Shown piece by piece: positions 61,367 through 64,000 of a stretch of DNA of 64,000 nt. This DNA is from Juglans regia. Its lineage: Eukaryota; Streptophyta; Magnoliopsida; Fagales; Juglandaceae. The stretch covers positions 2,976,001 to 3,040,000 of the forward strand of contig NC_049905.1 in assembly GCF_001411555.2 (NCBI RefSeq). Reading direction: 5' to 3'. Under the pieces are notes generated by a model. The model was given only the letters and a program-made list of their open reading frames with translations. It did no database searches and was not told where the DNA came from. A program made the position numbers and the translations under genes. Position 1 is the first letter of the stretch, and every line of letters starts with the position of its first letter.

Positions 61367-61728
61367 AGAAGCCAATGTTTTGAATATCGTACCAGATGCT
61401 GTACCGGTCAAGGTACTGGAACGAAATATTTCGGTACTGGTACCGTTTCGGGATAACATTTCGGAATACTCGATATATAAATAAATTATATAAAAATACA
61501 TATATATAAATTATAAATAGTCTAGTCTGAATTGTGGGTTAAAAAATAAGCTTGTAGTTTAAAAAAATGAAAAAAAAAAAAAAAAACACTGGCCGAAATA
61601 TCAGCCGGTACTGGCCGAAATTGAGGCCGGTACAGGCCGAAATTGAGGTCGGTATTTTAGCCGGTACGAAATAGATATAGTACCTGTACCGGCTGGTACG
61701 GTACAAAATTTAAAACTATGGTAGAAGC
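61367..61728. mobile_element. inverted-repeat element rich in GGTACCGG motifs, nested in copia
   Basis: The element is about 61373-61722 (350 bp), flanked by AGAAGC at 61367-61372 and 61723-61728. The ends CCAATGTTTTGAATATCGTA and (reverse complement) CCATAGTTTTAAATTTTGTA are inverted repeats. Subterminal parts are packed with CGGTACTGG, CCGGTAC and GGCCGAAAT motifs. It splits the copia protease precisely between WYPDTRAS and AHMTSD, whose shared codons are the target duplication. No coding sequence. Confidence 0.85.
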
Positions 61729-62584
61729 TCTCGTATCAGGGTACCAATCTGCAGTATCATTAGTAATAGTGCAATTTGCAAAAGCCTTAGCAAGATGGGC
61801 ATTAGACTTGGTATATCTGTTTCGACAATCTGAGGCATAATGTCCTTCCTCACGACATATTTGGCAGTGAGGAGGGCGCTTATGCTGTTGCTTTCCACGA
61901 TTGCCTCCTTTGGATTACCCTCCTTTGTATTTCTGAGGATAATTTTCGAGTTTGCCATTGCGGTTGAAATTGCCAGAGGAATGATTGGTTATATAGGCAG
62001 AGAAACTACCTGTAGAATTGTCAATGGACTTGAAAAAAATATCAAAACTCCCTGCCTTAGGAACACCATCTTTAAAACTTGGTATAAGAGCGAGAGAGAG
62101 TTGAGTAGTGGAGAAAGTAGAAAATTCATGGCCTAAACCATGTAAATACCAATGAACCTTATCAGTATCCTCCACTGGATGTCCCATTGTAGAATTGATC
62201 ATAATGGGCCTTGAACACCCGAGAGAATTCGGCAACACTACGAGAGCCACGCTTCATTAATTGAAGTTCATCCTTGATTTGTAGTTCACGAACCTTCGAC
62301 TTGTGGCTGAAAGCAGTTTCAAGAGCACACCATACGTCTCTAGAGATTGTAAGACCTATCACTACAGAGAGAGCTTCCTCCGTGAGAGAGGAAAGAAGAA
62401 GACTCATGACCAGTTGATCATTTTGCTTCCAGGCAATGAAGGTTGTGGAATCAGCAGTAGTAGGCATTGAATTTGAGCCTTCAACATAGCCATAAAGGTC
62501 TTGGCATTGTAGAAGAAGAACCACCTGACTGTGCCAAAGAAGAAAATTTGAACAACAAAGCTTTATAGTGATCATGTGAACCAT
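61723..62584 (-). pseudogene. copia gag and protease start
   Basis: The first 140 codons from 62584 read as UBN2/retrotransposon gag (CCSNFLLWHSQVVLLLQCQD, SRDVWCALETAFSHKSK, KRGSRSVAEFSRVFKAHYDQ). A second frame covers 62250-61918. The CCHC zinc knuckle CQICREEGHYASDC lies at about 61870-61828 and WYPDTRAS at 61750-61723. Frameshifts separate the parts. Confidence 0.9.
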
Positions 62585-62650
62585 AGTATTAAAAGAAAGA
62601 GTGGTGGAAGAGGTATTAGAGGCCTCATGATGGTTTGGAGGTTAATACAA

Positions 62651-62894
62651 TGAGAAAATTAAGAGATATTTTGGTGAATAACCACACAACTTGCATGTGG
62701 TGTATGAGTCTTTATTATATAGAATTATTTACAAGTACATAGTAGGTGCAATAAGTAGCTATGGTTGTACAATTTATATTTAGAACAAATCCTACACCGT
62801 GATACTAGCTATACAACATCTATCATGATTGGTGTTTCCATATATCACTCCTTTGTTATTGTCTCCAAGAATTGAGACACAGTTATCGCCAACA
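62651..62894 (-). repeat. copia 5' LTR (244 bp)
   Basis: Begins TGAGAAA and ends GCCAACA on the plus strand, and is followed by the target duplication ATTAT (62895-62899). Shares long blocks with the other LTR, for example TATCATGATTGGTGTTT and ATTGTCTCCAAGAATTGAG, with an extra stretch near 62773-62810. Confidence 0.93.
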
Positions 62895-62971
62895 ATTATT
62901 GGATCCAGTACTACATATAGAATATTGAACCTTTTATATATATAAATATATACATATATATATATATATAT

Positions 62972-63014
<43 letters not shown>
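62972..63014. repeat. (GTGAGA)n hexanucleotide repeat
   Basis: About seven copies of GAGAGT/GTGAGA. Confidence 0.92.
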
Positions 63015-63191
63015 TGTTAGCTAGGTTGCCATTCCAAATATGCTTCCTAATGTATTTTTATTTTTTATATTTTATTAATGTTAAAAAAAACACACACACA
63101 CACAAATTCATTAATAGTAACTTTTTAAACATTTTAAAAAAAATTATAAAAGAATGCACTTGGAGGTATATTTGGAAGGCACCTAAGCATT

Positions 63192-63196
<5 letters not shown>

Positions 63197-63242
<46 letters not shown>
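63197..63242. repeat. (TA)n microsatellite
   Basis: About 22 TA dinucleotides. Confidence 0.95.
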
Positions 63243-63244
<2 letters not shown>

Positions 63245-63504
63245 TGATACCTGCATATGCAGGGGTGGGGTCACCCCTTCCCCACACCCCGCCCCCGCAT
63301 ATGCAGGGGGTGGTGTTTCCACCCCCGCCCCGGTGCTAGGGGGTGGGGGCGAACATCCATCTGCCCCCGCCCCAGACCCAAATTAACCTAAAAGTTATTT
63401 TTGGGTCCCAGACCCAAATTAATATATAGTTTAAATTGTAAATTAAAATTAAAATATATAACAATAATTTAAAAATTGATAACATTAAAACTATGTTATC
63501 AATT

Positions 63505-63760
63505 TTTAAATTTGTTAAACTTGTTTAGAAGAATGTTAGACTTGTTTACAATATTGTATTGGATTGGCCACCTAGGCCAACCTTTATATATGAGGCCAAG
63601 GCAATACAAGAGTTTTACTTGAGCAATTGTGCAATTGCTCAAGTAAAACTCTTGTATTACCTTGGTCTCCTATATAAAGATTAGCCTAGATGGCAATACA
63701 ATACATGTACAATCTTGTGAACAAATTTAACACTCTTGTAAACAAATTTAACAAATTGTA
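63505..63760. mobile_element. fold-back element with a near-perfect central stem
   Basis: The central arms 63601-63629 and 63632-63660 are 29 bp each, complementary at 28 positions, separated by only 2 bp (TG). Imperfect pairing continues outward to about 63505 and 63760: TGTATTGGATTGGCCACCTA against TAGATGGCAATACA, and AAATTTGTTAAACTTGTTTA against TAAACAAATTTAACAAATT. No coding capacity. It may be the core of a larger element whose GC-rich shoulders are 63250-63390 and 63795-63880. Confidence 0.8.
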
Positions 63761-64000
63761 ATATATATTTATATATATAAGTAATAAATATATAAGTGGG
63801 GTGCAGAGAGAGGGGCGGGGCCAGCTGGGCGGACTGGGGCAAGGTAGCGGGGGGGTGGCCCCTACTACCCACCCTTATATATGTGTGTTTTCCAAGAGAG
63901 GGGGGTGATTACTAAACATATAATCATGTGTCTATATATATGTGTGTGTGCGCGCGTGAGAAGGGGGGGATTACTGAACATATAATCATGTGTTTATATA

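Larger units (their letters stand above)
57769..62899 (-). mobile_element. Ty1/copia LTR retrotransposon, decayed, with two nested insertions
   Basis: The element is 57774-62894 (5,121 bp), minus strand, flanked by a 5-bp target duplication ATTAT (57769-57773 and 62895-62899). In element order: 5' LTR 62894-62651; a primer-binding site TTGTATTAACC directly after it, 7 of 11 matches to the initiator-Met form; gag (about 62584-61916); CCHC knuckle CQICREEGHYASDC; protease start WYPDTRAS; integrase with HARLGH-type and SDRGGEFTS-type motifs; reverse transcriptase with LYVDDIVLTG; RNase H; polypurine-like ATGGGGTGGGTGG at 58010-57998; 3' LTR 57997-57774. The order protease-integrase-RT identifies copia. 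Many stops and frameshifts, plus inserts at 61373-61722 and 58848-59066, make it inactive. The protease motif reads DTR instead of DTG or DSG. Confidence 0.93.
62900..64000. other. repeat-rich end of window, no gene seen
   Basis: GTGAGA repeat 62972-63014, TA repeat 63197-63242, GC-rich tracts 63250-63390 and 63795-63880, and the fold-back at 63505-63760. The open frames are readings of these repeats. Confidence 0.6.

Noticed and set aside
1..64000. CRISPR arrays, bacterial operons or phage-like systems
   Set aside because: No regular direct repeats with unique spacers and no prokaryotic gene organisation; the window is plant nuclear DNA.

Overview
This is nuclear DNA from a dicot plant. It is AT-rich, its genes are split by GT-AG introns, it carries many short plant-type inverted-repeat elements, and its protein families are plant-specific (DEMETER-type glycosylase, PETAL LOSS-type trihelix factor, ATL-type RING). 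The abundant elements built from GATGAGATGA-like and TTTGGATG-like motifs resemble repeats I associate with walnut, hickory and other Fagales trees. That placement is from memory and only moderately secure.

Layout. 1-19.7 kb is gene-poor: a tRNA-His gene (1716-1787, minus) in a sea of MITEs, a CACTA-type end, a broken GRF zinc-finger gene, a hAT-like non-autonomous element and a larger terminal-inverted-repeat element. 19.8-30.1 kb holds an intact 19-exon DNA demethylase of the DEMETER/ROS1 family (plus strand); I could join every exon in frame to about 1,991 residues. 30.1-37.8 kb holds a small retroposon with a perfect 20-bp target duplication, a 129-bp duplicated 5' end of a methyltransferase gene, the methyltransferase itself (33384-34790, plus), a LINE 3' fragment and a small plastid-type membrane protein gene (37303-37794, minus). 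37.8-44.4 kb is repeat-rich intergenic DNA. 44.5-47.0 kb is a two-exon trihelix transcription factor resembling PETAL LOSS. 50.8-54.5 kb is a three-exon membrane-anchored RING-H2 (ATL-type) E3 ligase gene on the minus strand. 57.8-62.9 kb is a decayed Ty1/copia retrotransposon on the minus strand with both LTRs, a 5-bp target duplication and two younger elements nested inside it. The last kilobase is repeats, including a fold-back.

The host genes do not form a pathway: they are ordinary, separately transcribed nuclear genes. The most informative structure is the layering of mobile elements. Nested insertions, target-site duplications and host sequence that can be followed across the breaks let several insertion events be read directly. 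I saw no convincing new gene system. The most unusual items are the exact duplication of the methyltransferase 5' coding end, a 16-bp LINE tail inside a demethylase intron, and the layered copia locus.
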